In this document: positions 51,772 through 60,633 of the stretch, piece by piece
How positions within the stretch are numbered: position 1 is the first letter of the stretch
How the letters are laid out: each line of letters opens with the position of its first letter
DNA from: JBJYIN01 sp046237015
GTDB lineage: Bacteria; Pseudomonadota; Gammaproteobacteria; Enterobacterales; Enterobacteriaceae
DNA: 64,000 nt
Assembly (NCBI RefSeq): GCF_046237015.1
Contig: NZ_JBJYIN010000002.1
Location: 1 to 64,000, forward strand
Direction: 5' to 3'
Translations under genes and position numbers: made by a program
The notes under the pieces: generated by a model
What the model saw: only the letters and a program-made list of their open reading frames with translations
Told to the model about the DNA's origin: nothing
Database searches by the model: none

Positions 51772-52893
51772 ATGCATAACGCTGCACCCATAACCCGTCG
51801 AAAATCAAAACGGATTTACGTCGGTAAGGTGCCTATTGGTGATGGTGCGCCGATTGCGGTTCAGTCCATGACCAACACCCGAACAACCGATGTTGATGCC
51901 ACTGTTAATCAAATCAAATCATTGGAGCGTGTCGGCGTTGATATCGTGCGAGTATCCGTGCCTACTATGGACGCGGCAGAAGCCTTCAAACTGATCAAAC
52001 AACGTGTCAATGTCCCGCTTGTCGCTGATATTCATTTTGACTATCGTATCGCGCTGAAAGTGGCGGAATACGGGGTGGATTGTCTGCGAATCAACCCTGG
52101 GAATATTGGTAATGAAGAACGTATACGTTCAGTGGTTGATTGTGCCCGCGATAATAATATTCCGATTCGTATTGGGGTAAACGGAGGATCGCTGGAAAAG
52201 GACTTGCAGGAAAAATATGGCGAACCGACGCCAGAGGCTCTGCTTGAATCCGCAATGCGACACGTTGATATTCTCGATCGTCTCAATTTCGATCAGTTTA
52301 AAGTCAGCGTTAAGGCGTCAGATGTCTTTCTTGCCGTACAATCTTATCGTTTGTTGGCTGCCCGCATTGATCAACCGTTGCATCTGGGGATCACGGAAGC
52401 TGGCGGTGCACGTAGCGGTGCGGTCAAATCAGCTATCGGCCTGGGTTTGTTATTATCCGAAGGGATTGGCGATACGCTGCGGATCTCGCTGGCGGCCGAT
52501 CCGGTCGAAGAGGTGAAGGTTGGTTTCGATATTTTGAAATCACTGCGTATTCGCTCTCGTGGCATCAACTTTATCGCTTGTCCGACCTGTTCCCGTCAGG
52601 AATTTGATGTGATAGGAACCGTGAATGCGCTGGAACAACGTCTGGAAGATATTATTACGCCGATGGATGTTTCGATTATTGGTTGTGTGGTCAATGGCCC
52701 AGGAGAAGCGCTGGTTTCCACGATTGGCGTCACGGGCGGACATAATAAAAGTGGTTTTTATGAAGACGGTATCCGTCAACGAGAACGCTTCGATAATGAG
52801 CAGATGATCGATCAACTAGAAGCTAAAATTCGGGCAAAAGCATCCATGATGGATGAGAACCAACGTATTAGTGTTAATCTGGTTGATAAATAA
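51772..52893 (+). CDS. ispG: 4-hydroxy-3-methylbut-2-en-1-yl diphosphate synthase
   Basis: The 373-residue protein is the GcpE enzyme of the MEP isoprenoid pathway. Cysteines in CPTCSRQEFD and GCVVNGPGEA ligate the [4Fe-4S] cluster, which ties it to the isc system in this window. It converts methylerythritol cyclodiphosphate to HMBPP. The ribosome-binding site is GGAGAAG. Confidence 0.98.
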   Translation: MHNAAPITRRKSKRIYVGKVPIGDGAPIAVQSMTNTRTTDVDATVNQIKSLERVGVDIVRVSVPTMDAAEAFKLIKQRVNVPLVADIHFDYRIALKVAEYGVDCLRINPGNIGNEERIRSVVDCARDNNIPIRIGVNGGSLEKDLQEKYGEPTPEALLESAMRHVDILDRLNFDQFKVSVKASDVFLAVQSYRLLAARIDQPLHLGITEAGGARSGAVKSAIGLGLLLSEGIGDTLRISLAADPVEEVKVGFDILKSLRIRSRGINFIACPTCSRQEFDVIGTVNALEQRLEDIITPMDVSIIGCVVNGPGEALVSTIGVTGGHNKSGFYEDGIRQRERFDNEQMIDQLEAKIRAKASMMDENQRISVNLVDK

Positions 52894-52971
52894 ACGCAGG
52901 CGGCGTGACATCCATAAAGTGTTGTCGACCGCATAATTAATGATTCCAGAACCCGATGGGGATACCTCGCA

Positions 52972-53001
52972 TTGAAGATGCGCCGTCGATCCCTCTATAA
53001 T
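52972..53001 (+). promoter_or_regulatory. hisS promoter
   Basis: TTGAAG at 52972-52977 and TATAAT at 52996-53001 are separated by 18 bp, ending 36 bp before the hisS start codon. Confidence 0.7.
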
Positions 53002-53037
53002 CGGGTTTATTTTTTGAAAAACGCATAGAGAATTGAC

Positions 53038-54312
53038 GTGGCAAAAAATATTCAAGCCATTCGCGGTATGAATGATTACCTGCCAGCCGAAACGGCATTG
53101 TGGCAACGTATTGAAAACAGCCTGAAACAGGTACTCAGCGGCTACGGCTACAATGAAATTCGTTTGCCGATTGTCGAGCAAACCCCGCTGTTTAAGCGCG
53201 CTATCGGTGAAGTGACCGATGTCGTTGAAAAAGAGATGTATACCTTTGATGATCGCAACGGCGATAGCCTGACTCTGCGCCCAGAGGGGACGGCAGGCTG
53301 CGTCCGCGCCGGTATTGAGCACGGTATTCTCTATAATCAGGAACAACGGCTGTGGTATGTCGGTCCTATGTTCCGCTATGAACGTCCGCAGAAAGGGCGT
53401 TATCGCCAGTTTCATCAGTTGGGCTGTGAAGTTTTTGGTCTGCAAGGGCCGGATATTGATGCCGAATTGATCCTCATGACCGCTCGCTGGTGGCGGGTAC
53501 TGGGTATTGCCGATCATGTGAAATTGGAACTGAACTCGATTGGTTCATTGGATGCACGTGCCCGTTATCGTGAAGCGCTGGTCGCGTTCCTCGAGCAACA
53601 TAAAGATCAGCTAGATGAAGATTGTCTGCGCCGGATGTACACCAACCCGCTGCGCGTTCTGGATACGAAAAATCCGCAGATTCAGGTGCTGTTGAACGAT
53701 GCGCCAGTGCTCACCGATTATCTGGATGACGAATCGCGTGCACACTTTGAAGCATTGGGTGAACTTTTAACGCAGTCTGGCATCCCATATACCGTTAATC
53801 CGCGTCTGGTTCGTGGGTTGGATTACTATAACCGCACTGTATTTGAATGGGTGACGACCAGTCTGGGCGCTCAGGGTACGGTCTGTGCCGGTGGACGATA
53901 CGACGGCATGGTTGAGCAATTGGGTGGCCATGCCACGCCAGCAGTAGGCTTTGCGATGGGATTGGAACGTCTGGTTTTGCTGGTTCAGTCGGTCAACCCT
54001 GAGTTTAAAGCGCACCCAAGCGTTGATGTTTATCTGATTTCGTCGGGTGAAGGAACGCAGGTTGCCGCGATGCAACTGGCTGAAGCTTTACGTGATACGC
54101 TGCCGCAGTTGAAATTAATGACCAACTATGGCGGTGGTAATTTCAAGAAGCAATTTACCAGAGCTGACAAATGGGGCGCACGTGTTGCGTTGGTTTTAGG
54201 TGAGAACGAAGTGGCGGCAGGTCAGGTTGTCGTCAAGAATCTGCGTGATGGCGAGCAAGATACGTTAGCACAGTCTGACGTTGCCGAACGTCTGGCTGCG
54301 TTACTGGATTGA
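53038..54312 (+). CDS. hisS: Histidyl-tRNA synthetase
   Basis: The 424-residue class II synthetase matches the E. coli length. RPEGTAGCVRA (motif 2 region), LVRGLDYYNRTVFEW and AGGRYDG are the histidine-specific signatures, and an anticodon-binding domain forms the C-terminus. The start is GTG (as AKNIQAIRGMNDYLP follows). It precedes yfgM and bamB by short gaps, as in E. coli. Confidence 0.98.
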   Translation: MAKNIQAIRGMNDYLPAETALWQRIENSLKQVLSGYGYNEIRLPIVEQTPLFKRAIGEVTDVVEKEMYTFDDRNGDSLTLRPEGTAGCVRAGIEHGILYNQEQRLWYVGPMFRYERPQKGRYRQFHQLGCEVFGLQGPDIDAELILMTARWWRVLGIADHVKLELNSIGSLDARARYREALVAFLEQHKDQLDEDCLRRMYTNPLRVLDTKNPQIQVLLNDAPVLTDYLDDESRAHFEALGELLTQSGIPYTVNPRLVRGLDYYNRTVFEWVTTSLGAQGTVCAGGRYDGMVEQLGGHATPAVGFAMGLERLVLLVQSVNPEFKAHPSVDVYLISSGEGTQVAAMQLAEALRDTLPQLKLMTNYGGGNFKKQFTRADKWGARVALVLGENEVAAGQVVVKNLRDGEQDTLAQSDVAERLAALLD

Positions 54313-54325
54313 GGAGAGAGACACC

Positions 54326-54946
54326 GTGGAAGTCTATACCACAGAGAATGAACAGGTTGATGCACTGCGTCGTTTCCTCGCGGAAAATGGGAAGGCGTTA
54401 GTCGTGGGCGTGGTGCTTGGCGTGGGGGCGCTGGTTGGCTGGCGTTTCTGGCAGAATCACCAGAGTACCAGCGCCATGTCGGCTTCTACGTCATATCAGA
54501 AAGTGACGGAACAATTGGCCGATGGTAAAGCGGAAGGCATTGCGGCTGCGGAGACCTTTAGCGCAGCCAATCAGAATAATTATGGTGTGCTAACTGCGTT
54601 GGAGCTGTCCCGTTATTACGTCGATCAAAAAGCGTTTGCGAAAGCTGAGCAGCAGCTTGTTCTGGCTCAGTCCCATACCAAAGACGATGATCTGCTTTCT
54701 CTGGTGAATCTGCGTTTGGCGCGGGTACAACTACAAGAGAATAAAACAGATGATGCACTGAAGACGCTGGATGCGATTAAGCTTGATGGTTGGGTCGCGC
54801 TGGCTGCTGATGTTCGTGGCGATGCGTTGGTCAGTAAAGGAGATCATCAGGCAGCACGTGACGCTTATAACAAAGGTTTGTCTGCTAACCCTCCGCAGGC
54901 ATTGAAAGCATTGCTGACGATGAAATTAAATAACCTGTCCAGCTAA
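54326..54946 (+). CDS. yfgM: YfgM, ancillary SecYEG translocon protein
   Basis: The 206-residue protein has a short cytoplasmic head, one transmembrane helix (about 25-42, with LVVGVVLGVGALVGWRFW) and a periplasmic TPR-like domain. YfgM binds SecYEG and the chaperone PpiD, and in E. coli it is a proteolysis-controlled partner of RcsB. The frame is open from 54281, inside hisS. The GTG at 54326 follows GAGGAGAGAG and matches the conserved start (MEVYTTENEQ). Confidence 0.94.
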   Translation: MEVYTTENEQVDALRRFLAENGKALVVGVVLGVGALVGWRFWQNHQSTSAMSASTSYQKVTEQLADGKAEGIAAAETFSAANQNNYGVLTALELSRYYVDQKAFAKAEQQLVLAQSHTKDDDLLSLVNLRLARVQLQENKTDDALKTLDAIKLDGWVALAADVRGDALVSKGDHQAARDAYNKGLSANPPQALKALLTMKLNNLSS

Positions 54947-54956
54947 GAGGAATTCC

Positions 54957-56138
54957 ATGCAATTGCGTAAAACACTTTTAGTAGGACTGGTTTCTGTTGC
55001 CCTGCTGAGCGGATGTTCGTTGTTTAACAGCGAAGAAGATGTAGTCACGATGTCTCCACTGCCGAAGGTGGAGAATCAGTTCACCCCCACTAAAGTGTGG
55101 AGCCGTTCTGTCGGTGGCGGAATTGGTGAGTTTTATTCTAATTTGCATCCTGCGTGGCAGGATAGCCGTGTATTCGCGGCCGATCGTCGAGGCACCGTTA
55201 AAGCGCTGGATCTGAACGATGGTAAAGAAATCTGGCAGGCTGATTTGTCAGAGAAAGCCGGGTTCCTTTCACGTAATAATCCCGCCTTACTGTCCGGTGG
55301 TGTTTCTGTTTCTGGTAATCATGTTTATGTGGGCAGTGAACGCGCTCAGGTTTTTGCCCTTAATGCCGAAGATGGGACGCCAGTATGGCAAACCAACGTC
55401 GCAGGGGAAGCGCTTTCTCGTCCAGTAATCAGCGATGGCGTTGTCCTGATTCACACCAGCAACGGTATGTTACAGGCATTAAACGAGGCTGACGGCGCGA
55501 TTAAATGGAGCGTTAACTTGGATATGCCAACGCTTTCCTTGCGTGGTGAGTCGGCACCTGTCGCTGCGTTTGGGGCAGCGATTGTTGGTGGGGATAATGG
55601 CCGAGTGAATGCGGTACTGATTAATCAGGGCCAATTAATTTGGCAACAGCGTATTTCTCAGCCTAGTGGTGCAACGGAAATTGATCGCCTGAATGATGTT
55701 GATACCACGCCGGTAGTCGCGGGTGAGGTGGTCTATGCCTTGGGTTATAATGGCAACATGACCGCGTTGGATCTGCGTTCAGGCCAAATCCTGTGGAAAC
55801 GTGAGCTTGGGTCAGTACATGATTTCATCGTTGATGGCGATCGTATTTATCTGGTCGACCAGGATGATCGTATTGTGGCGTTGAATACTAACGGTGGTGT
55901 CAACTTATGGCGTCAGAGCGATCTGCTGCACCGTGGTCTGACGGCACCTGTATTGTTCAATGGCTATTTGGTCGTGGGCGATACGGAAGGGTATTTGCAT
56001 TGGTTAAATACGTCGGATGGTCGCTTCGTTGTTCAGCAGAAAGTGGACAGTTCCGGTTTCCTGAGTAAACCCGTGGTTGCCAGTGACAAATTGCTTATTC
56101 AGGCAAAAAATGGCGAGGTATACGCCTTTACCCGTTAG
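54957..56138 (+). CDS. bamB: Outer-membrane assembly lipoprotein BamB
   Basis: The 393-residue product has a lipoprotein signal (LLSGC, Cys near residue 20) and an eight-bladed beta-propeller of PQQ-like repeats (recurring ALNxxDGxxxW-type blocks). It is an accessory subunit of the BAM complex, which inserts outer-membrane beta-barrels. It begins 10 bp after yfgM. Confidence 0.97.
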   Translation: MQLRKTLLVGLVSVALLSGCSLFNSEEDVVTMSPLPKVENQFTPTKVWSRSVGGGIGEFYSNLHPAWQDSRVFAADRRGTVKALDLNDGKEIWQADLSEKAGFLSRNNPALLSGGVSVSGNHVYVGSERAQVFALNAEDGTPVWQTNVAGEALSRPVISDGVVLIHTSNGMLQALNEADGAIKWSVNLDMPTLSLRGESAPVAAFGAAIVGGDNGRVNAVLINQGQLIWQQRISQPSGATEIDRLNDVDTTPVVAGEVVYALGYNGNMTALDLRSGQILWKRELGSVHDFIVDGDRIYLVDQDDRIVALNTNGGVNLWRQSDLLHRGLTAPVLFNGYLVVGDTEGYLHWLNTSDGRFVVQQKVDSSGFLSKPVVASDKLLIQAKNGEVYAFTR

Positions 56139-56189
56139 TTAACACATCACGCTATTTGGATCGCTTTTTTGAATAAAGGCGATCTCATA

Positions 56190-56226
56190 ACGGCTCCTGG
56201 TAGTATCAGGGGCCGTTTCGTCTTTT
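56190..56226 (+). terminator. Intrinsic terminator after bamB
   Basis: ACGGCTCCTG pairs with CAGGGGCCGT (one mismatch or wobble), followed by TTCGTCTTTTT. Confidence 0.8.
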
Positions 56227-56285
56227 TATCGTTGGCGAGTGATCTCGTTGTAACGTATTGAAATATAAGTAATGAGGTTGTAACA

Positions 56286-57779
56286 ATGATACCTGTCGTC
56301 GCGCTGGTCGGACGTCCGAATGTGGGAAAATCCACACTATTTAATCGTTTAACGCGCACCCGTGATGCGTTAGTGGCGGATTTCCCTGGGCTGACTCGTG
56401 ACCGCAAGTATGGTCGTGCGGAAGTGGAAGGGCATGAGTTTATTATCGTTGATACTGGCGGTATTGATGGTACTGAGGATGGCGTTGAGACACGCATGGC
56501 GGGGCAGTCGCTGGTAGCAATTGAGGAAGCGGATATTGTTCTGTTTATGGTTGATGCCCGCGCTGGATTAATGCCCGCGGATGAAGGGATTGCCCGGCAT
56601 TTGCGCAGTCGCCAAAAAACCACCGTTCTGGTCGCTAATAAAACCGATGGTCTCGATCCTGATACGGTAACGGCGGATTTTTATTCGCTTGGCATGGGGG
56701 ATGTCTATCCTATCGCTGCATCTCATGGACGTGGCGTGACCTCTTTATTGGAAAAGGTTTTGCTGCCGTTTGTGCAGGATGAAGTGGTTGAACCTGTTGA
56801 GTTAACCGAAGAAGAAGAGAATGCCGCTTACTGGGCAGAACAACTGGGTAATGAACAGTATAACGAAGATGAAAATGCCGAGGATGATGATTTCAACCCG
56901 GAAGATTTGCCGATAAAACTGGCGATAGTCGGACGACCTAACGTAGGTAAGTCCACACTGACTAACCGAATTTTGGGTGAAGATCGCGTGGTGGTTTACG
57001 ATATGCCGGGCACGACGCGCGACAGCATTTACATTCCAATGGTTCGTGACGAACGTGAATATATTCTGATTGATACCGCCGGTGTGCGTAAACGCGGGAA
57101 AGTGACAGATACCGTTGAAAAGTTCTCGGTGATCAAGACGCTGCAAGCGATTGAGGATGCTAACGTTGTGCTGTTGGTGATCGATGCACGTGAAGGTATT
57201 TCCGATCAGGATCTCTCGCTGTTGGGCTTTATCCTCAATAGTGGGCGTTCACTTGTGATTGTGGTCAACAAGTGGGATGGATTGTCGCAGGAAGTACGCG
57301 ACGAAGTGAAAGAAACGTTAGATCTGCGTCTCGGTTTTATTGATTTTGCTCGTATTCACTTTATTTCGGCACTGCACGGTAGCGGCGTGGGGAATTTATT
57401 TGAGTCGGTGACGGAAGCGTATTCCTGTGCGACGCGACGCGTAGGAACGTCGATGTTGACTCGTATTATGCAAATGGCTGTCGATGACCATCAACCACCG
57501 ATGGTGCGTGGTCGCCGTGTGAAGCTGAAATACGCGCATGCGGGGGGATATAATCCGCCGATAGTGGTAATCCACGGTAATCAGGTGAAAGATTTACCTG
57601 ATGCCTATAAGCGTTATCTGATGAACTACTATCGTCGTTCGCTGAAGGTGATGGGAACGCCGATCCGTATTCAGTTTAAAGAAGGGGAAAACCCTTTCGC
57701 AGATAAACGTAATACGCTGACGCCAAACCAGCTCCGTAAACGTAAGCGTTTGATGCAGCATCTCAAAAAAAATAAATAA
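56286..57779 (+). CDS. der: Ribosome-biogenesis GTPase Der (EngA)
   Basis: The 497-residue protein has two tandem GTPase domains, each with GRPNVGKST, joined by an acidic linker (EDENAEDDDFNPEDLP), and a C-terminal KH-like domain. It is essential in E. coli for 50S subunit maturation. It lies downstream of bamB with its own leader and terminator. Confidence 0.98.
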   Translation: MIPVVALVGRPNVGKSTLFNRLTRTRDALVADFPGLTRDRKYGRAEVEGHEFIIVDTGGIDGTEDGVETRMAGQSLVAIEEADIVLFMVDARAGLMPADEGIARHLRSRQKTTVLVANKTDGLDPDTVTADFYSLGMGDVYPIAASHGRGVTSLLEKVLLPFVQDEVVEPVELTEEEENAAYWAEQLGNEQYNEDENAEDDDFNPEDLPIKLAIVGRPNVGKSTLTNRILGEDRVVVYDMPGTTRDSIYIPMVRDEREYILIDTAGVRKRGKVTDTVEKFSVIKTLQAIEDANVVLLVIDAREGISDQDLSLLGFILNSGRSLVIVVNKWDGLSQEVRDEVKETLDLRLGFIDFARIHFISALHGSGVGNLFESVTEAYSCATRRVGTSMLTRIMQMAVDDHQPPMVRGRRVKLKYAHAGGYNPPIVVIHGNQVKDLPDAYKRYLMNYYRRSLKVMGTPIRIQFKEGENPFADKRNTLTPNQLRKRKRLMQHLKKNK

Positions 57780-57786
57780 TTGACTG

Positions 57787-57820
57787 ACGGGGCGGATATC
57801 ATTATTCGCCCCGTTCTTTT
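57787..57820 (+). terminator. Intrinsic terminator after der
   Basis: ACGGGGCG pairs with CGCCCCGT across a 12-base loop and is followed by TCTTTT. Confidence 0.85.
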
Positions 57821-57841
57821 GACTGCCCTATGAGGAAAGCC

Positions 57842-58801
57842 ATGTCCTGGGAAACTTGGGAGTTTGCATTTCACGTCACTATGCCTAATCTGCTGCTCTT
57901 ATTGCTAGGCATGGGCGTTCGTCGGTTAAATTTGTTGGATGATGCGTTCTGCGATTCCGCCATGAAACTGGTCTTTAATTTGGCTTTGCCCTGCCTGCTT
58001 TTTTTCAGCATAGCAACGAATCAGCAGTCAATTGCTAATCATTTGCCGATGATGATTTACGGTACGCTGGGAACTATTGCCACATTTTTGCTATTGGAGT
58101 GCGTTGCCGTGTACGTGGTGAAAGATCCGAGAGAACGAGGGATCTTCGTGCAAGGTGGTTTCCGCTCGAATACCGGTGTGATGGGGTTGGCGTTTGCGAT
58201 GAGTGCTTACGGTAGTGAGGGCGTTGCGGTAGGTTCTATCTATCTGACCGTAACAGTCATTCTGTTTAACATACTGTCGGTTATCACGCTGACTCGCAGT
58301 TTGCGCCGCAGCGAGCAGGGTGGAAAGATTAGCAAAAAAGATCTCTTGGTGGGTATCGCGACGAACCCGCTGATTATCGGTTTGTTGTTAGGGCTTGCTT
58401 ATTCTCGTATTTCGCTGCCGATACCCGACGTTATCAAACAAACTGGCAGTCTGGTATCCGCATTAGCACTGCCGCTGGCGTTACTCTGCGCGGGGGCGAG
58501 TCTGGATATCCGCACGATGTTACGTACGTCTAATGTTGCCGCGCTTTCATCCGCAGCCAAACTGATCCTGGTGCCCGCGTTATTGACTCTGGGGGGCTGG
58601 ATTTTTGGGTTTCGCGGCGTCTCTTTGGGAATCATTTTTCTGTTTTCAGCCACGCCAACCGCATCGGGAAGCTATGCCATGACGCGAGCGATGGGGGGAA
58701 ACGCCACGCTGGCAGCGAACATTATTGCCATGACGACGGTGGGATCGTTTTTTGTTACCGCGCTCGGTCTGTATTTTTTACGATCGCTGGGCGTCATTTA
58801 A
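57842..58801 (+). CDS. AEC-family (auxin efflux carrier-like) permease
   Basis: The 319-residue membrane protein has about ten hydrophobic helices arranged as two five-helix halves. GGFRSNTGVMGLAFAMSAYG in the first half and FSATPTASGSYAMTRAMGGN in the second are the AEC core motifs. Bacterial AEC members carry organic acids such as malate or malonate; the substrate here is unknown. The ATG at 57842 follows GAGGAAA; the ATG at 57830 has no ribosome-binding site. It lies between der and yfgJ, where E. coli has no such carrier. Confidence 0.85.
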   Translation: MSWETWEFAFHVTMPNLLLLLLGMGVRRLNLLDDAFCDSAMKLVFNLALPCLLFFSIATNQQSIANHLPMMIYGTLGTIATFLLLECVAVYVVKDPRERGIFVQGGFRSNTGVMGLAFAMSAYGSEGVAVGSIYLTVTVILFNILSVITLTRSLRRSEQGGKISKKDLLVGIATNPLIIGLLLGLAYSRISLPIPDVIKQTGSLVSALALPLALLCAGASLDIRTMLRTSNVAALSSAAKLILVPALLTLGGWIFGFRGVSLGIIFLFSATPTASGSYAMTRAMGGNATLAANIIAMTTVGSFFVTALGLYFLRSLGVI

Positions 58802-58838
58802 CGGTAGAGGTTTAAACAGAATCCTCGGGAGGAAAAGG

Positions 58839-59063
58839 ATGGACGCGGTTTGCCCTGATTGTCATGACATAATGAATTGGCAAAATGGTGAGACTTTTCA
58901 GTGTCCCACCTGTTTGCATCGGTATATGCGTGAAGCCCGCTGTCCTGAATGCCAGCACCTACTTCAGCGGTTAACGTCTTGTGGCGCTGTGGATTATCTC
59001 TGCCAGCAACACGGGATGATATCCAAAAAACGAGTTCTGTTTCGCTATCTGACGGCTGTCTAG
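58839..59063 (+). CDS. yfgJ: Small zinc-ribbon protein, YfgJ-like
   Basis: The 74-residue protein has two zinc-ribbon knuckles (CPDC...CPTC and CPEC), then the family tail TSCGAVDYLCQQHGMISKKRV, which matches E. coli YfgJ (71 residues). No function is known. The ATG at 58839 follows GGGAGG. It is convergent with the protease inhibitor gene at only 16 bp. Confidence 0.85.
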   Translation: MDAVCPDCHDIMNWQNGETFQCPTCLHRYMREARCPECQHLLQRLTSCGAVDYLCQQHGMISKKRVLFRYLTAV

Positions 59064-59079
59064 GCGAAACAACTCAGCG

Positions 59080-59427
59080 TTAAGGCCTCACACCTGTGCG
59101 CCACAATTCGGTTAATTCCGGCGGTGCGTGGTTCTCTGGAATCAAGAGAACCATTTCTGCGTACTGATGCTGTCGCGAGTGGCTATAGCGAATATGAATG
59201 CGGTAATAGAACTGATCGCCACGCCCGGGGCCATCGGTTTCCCCGGGTTCACGAGCCTGTGGCATGGCATGGCGAATGATATTGCCGATCCGCTCACGCT
59301 CGGCGGTTGATACATTTGCCAGCGCAAAACGTCGTGGCCCTGACAGGGCGGGAATCCAGGCAATCCCTCCTTCACGAGCCAATTCTATAACGACATCGTC
59401 GTTAAGCTCCGGCAAGGTATTTTTCAT
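59080..59427 (-). CDS. Protealysin-type protease inhibitor (emfourin-like)
   Basis: The 115-residue product shows the pattern of emfourin, the inhibitor encoded beside protealysin in Serratia: an N-terminal VVIELAREGGIAWIPAL segment and a C-terminal YYRIHIRYSHSRQHQYAEMVLLIPENHAPPELTEL. It has no signal peptide, so it should act in the cytoplasm. Its ATG overlaps the stop of the protease gene as ATGA, so the two proteins are probably made together and the inhibitor guards the cell against its own enzyme. The frame extends upstream into prt1, but the ATG at 59427 fits. Confidence 0.85.
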   Translation of the reverse strand: MKNTLPELNDDVVIELAREGGIAWIPALSGPRRFALANVSTAERERIGNIIRHAMPQAREPGETDGPGRGDQFYYRIHIRYSHSRQHQYAEMVLLIPENHAPPELTELWRTGVRP

Positions 59428-60467
59428 AAGAAATCTTGCCTCACTTCGACGCCGACGGTTTCCCATGATTTCTGAACAATATCTGCGACAGTCGGGTTGA
59501 ACCGCTTAGCAGCATGTCGGATGGTATAGCGTGCGAAAATTTCGAAATCTGCGTTTTGTGGCAGCGTTTCATCACACAGTGTGTCATACCAGATTTTACC
59601 GGCTTTTTCCCATGAGTGACCACCCAGCGCGATGGCTACCAGGTAGAACGCGCGGTTAGGGATACCAGAGTTCAGATGGACGCCTCCGTTATCTTCTCGC
59701 GTATTCACGTATTCATTCATATGGGAAGGCTGTGGATCAACGCCGAGCAGCAAGTCATCGTAGGCTGTACCTGGGTGAGACATCGAACGCAGTCCCATAC
59801 CGTGAATACCTTCAGCCAGCAGGTTTGCGCCAATAATCCAGTCAGCCTGTTCGGCGGTTTGCCCTAAGTGGAATTGTTTCACCATTGTGCCAAATACATC
59901 GGATAGTGATTCGTTCAGCGCACCAGACTGGCGGAAATAAATCAATCCCGCCTCGTTTTCGATTATTCCGTGGGCTAATTCATGGGCAACAATATCAATG
60001 GCAATGGTAAAGCGATTGAAGATTTTCCCATCGCCGTCACCGAATACCATTTGTTGCCCGTTCCAGAACGCATTCTGGTAATCCTGACCATAATGGACCG
60101 TTCCTGTCAGCATTAACCCTTTGGCATCAAGTGAATTGCGCTGAAAAATCTGCCAGAAAAAATCGTAGGTAATACCAAGATAACGGTAGGCTTCATCGGT
60201 TGCGATATCGCCATTGCTGGCTTGTCCTTCCGTTCTCACCAGCTTGCCGGGCAGTTGCTGCTGATTCTCAGCATCGTAAATTTCACGCTGCGCTTGTCCT
60301 GCCGGTAATGTTGCATGCGGTTCTGGTCGGGGATGATGGCTGACCATCAACGACTGAACATGCATCAGCGTTTGTTGAGCACACTGTCGTTGTTCTTCTG
60401 AGCCGTTAGAAATAATACGATGCAGAATATAGGGGGGGATCACACCATAAATCAGTCTGGACTTCAT
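59424..60467 (-). CDS. prt1: M4-family metalloprotease Prt1 (protealysin-like)
   Basis: The 347-residue zinc protease lacks a signal peptide. A short propeptide (about 1-50) carries the PPYILHRI motif of protealysin-type precursors. HELAH (162-166) gives the zinc histidines and catalytic Glu, and NESLSD (185-190) gives the third ligand Glu186. A C-terminal domain with GGVHLNSGIPNRAFY holds the catalytic His. Prt1 of Pectobacterium carotovorum is this enzyme, of the same length. It likely processes cytoplasmic or host proteins. The ATG at 60467 follows AAGGAG. Confidence 0.94.
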   Translation of the reverse strand: MKSRLIYGVIPPYILHRIISNGSEEQRQCAQQTLMHVQSLMVSHHPRPEPHATLPAGQAQREIYDAENQQQLPGKLVRTEGQASNGDIATDEAYRYLGITYDFFWQIFQRNSLDAKGLMLTGTVHYGQDYQNAFWNGQQMVFGDGDGKIFNRFTIAIDIVAHELAHGIIENEAGLIYFRQSGALNESLSDVFGTMVKQFHLGQTAEQADWIIGANLLAEGIHGMGLRSMSHPGTAYDDLLLGVDPQPSHMNEYVNTREDNGGVHLNSGIPNRAFYLVAIALGGHSWEKAGKIWYDTLCDETLPQNADFEIFARYTIRHAAKRFNPTVADIVQKSWETVGVEVRQDFL

Positions 60468-60633
60468 ACCTAATCTCCTTGAACAGGCGGTCATCGGGTA
60501 ACGCAGACGATCAACAAAGCTTACTCACTATTTTCACTGTCAGAATGAGTAAGTTGAACAGTCAGTATAGTCTAGAAGTCTCAGGGGATATTGAGGGCCG
60601 ACCTTGGTTTTAGGACAAATCCTCAAATGGTAA

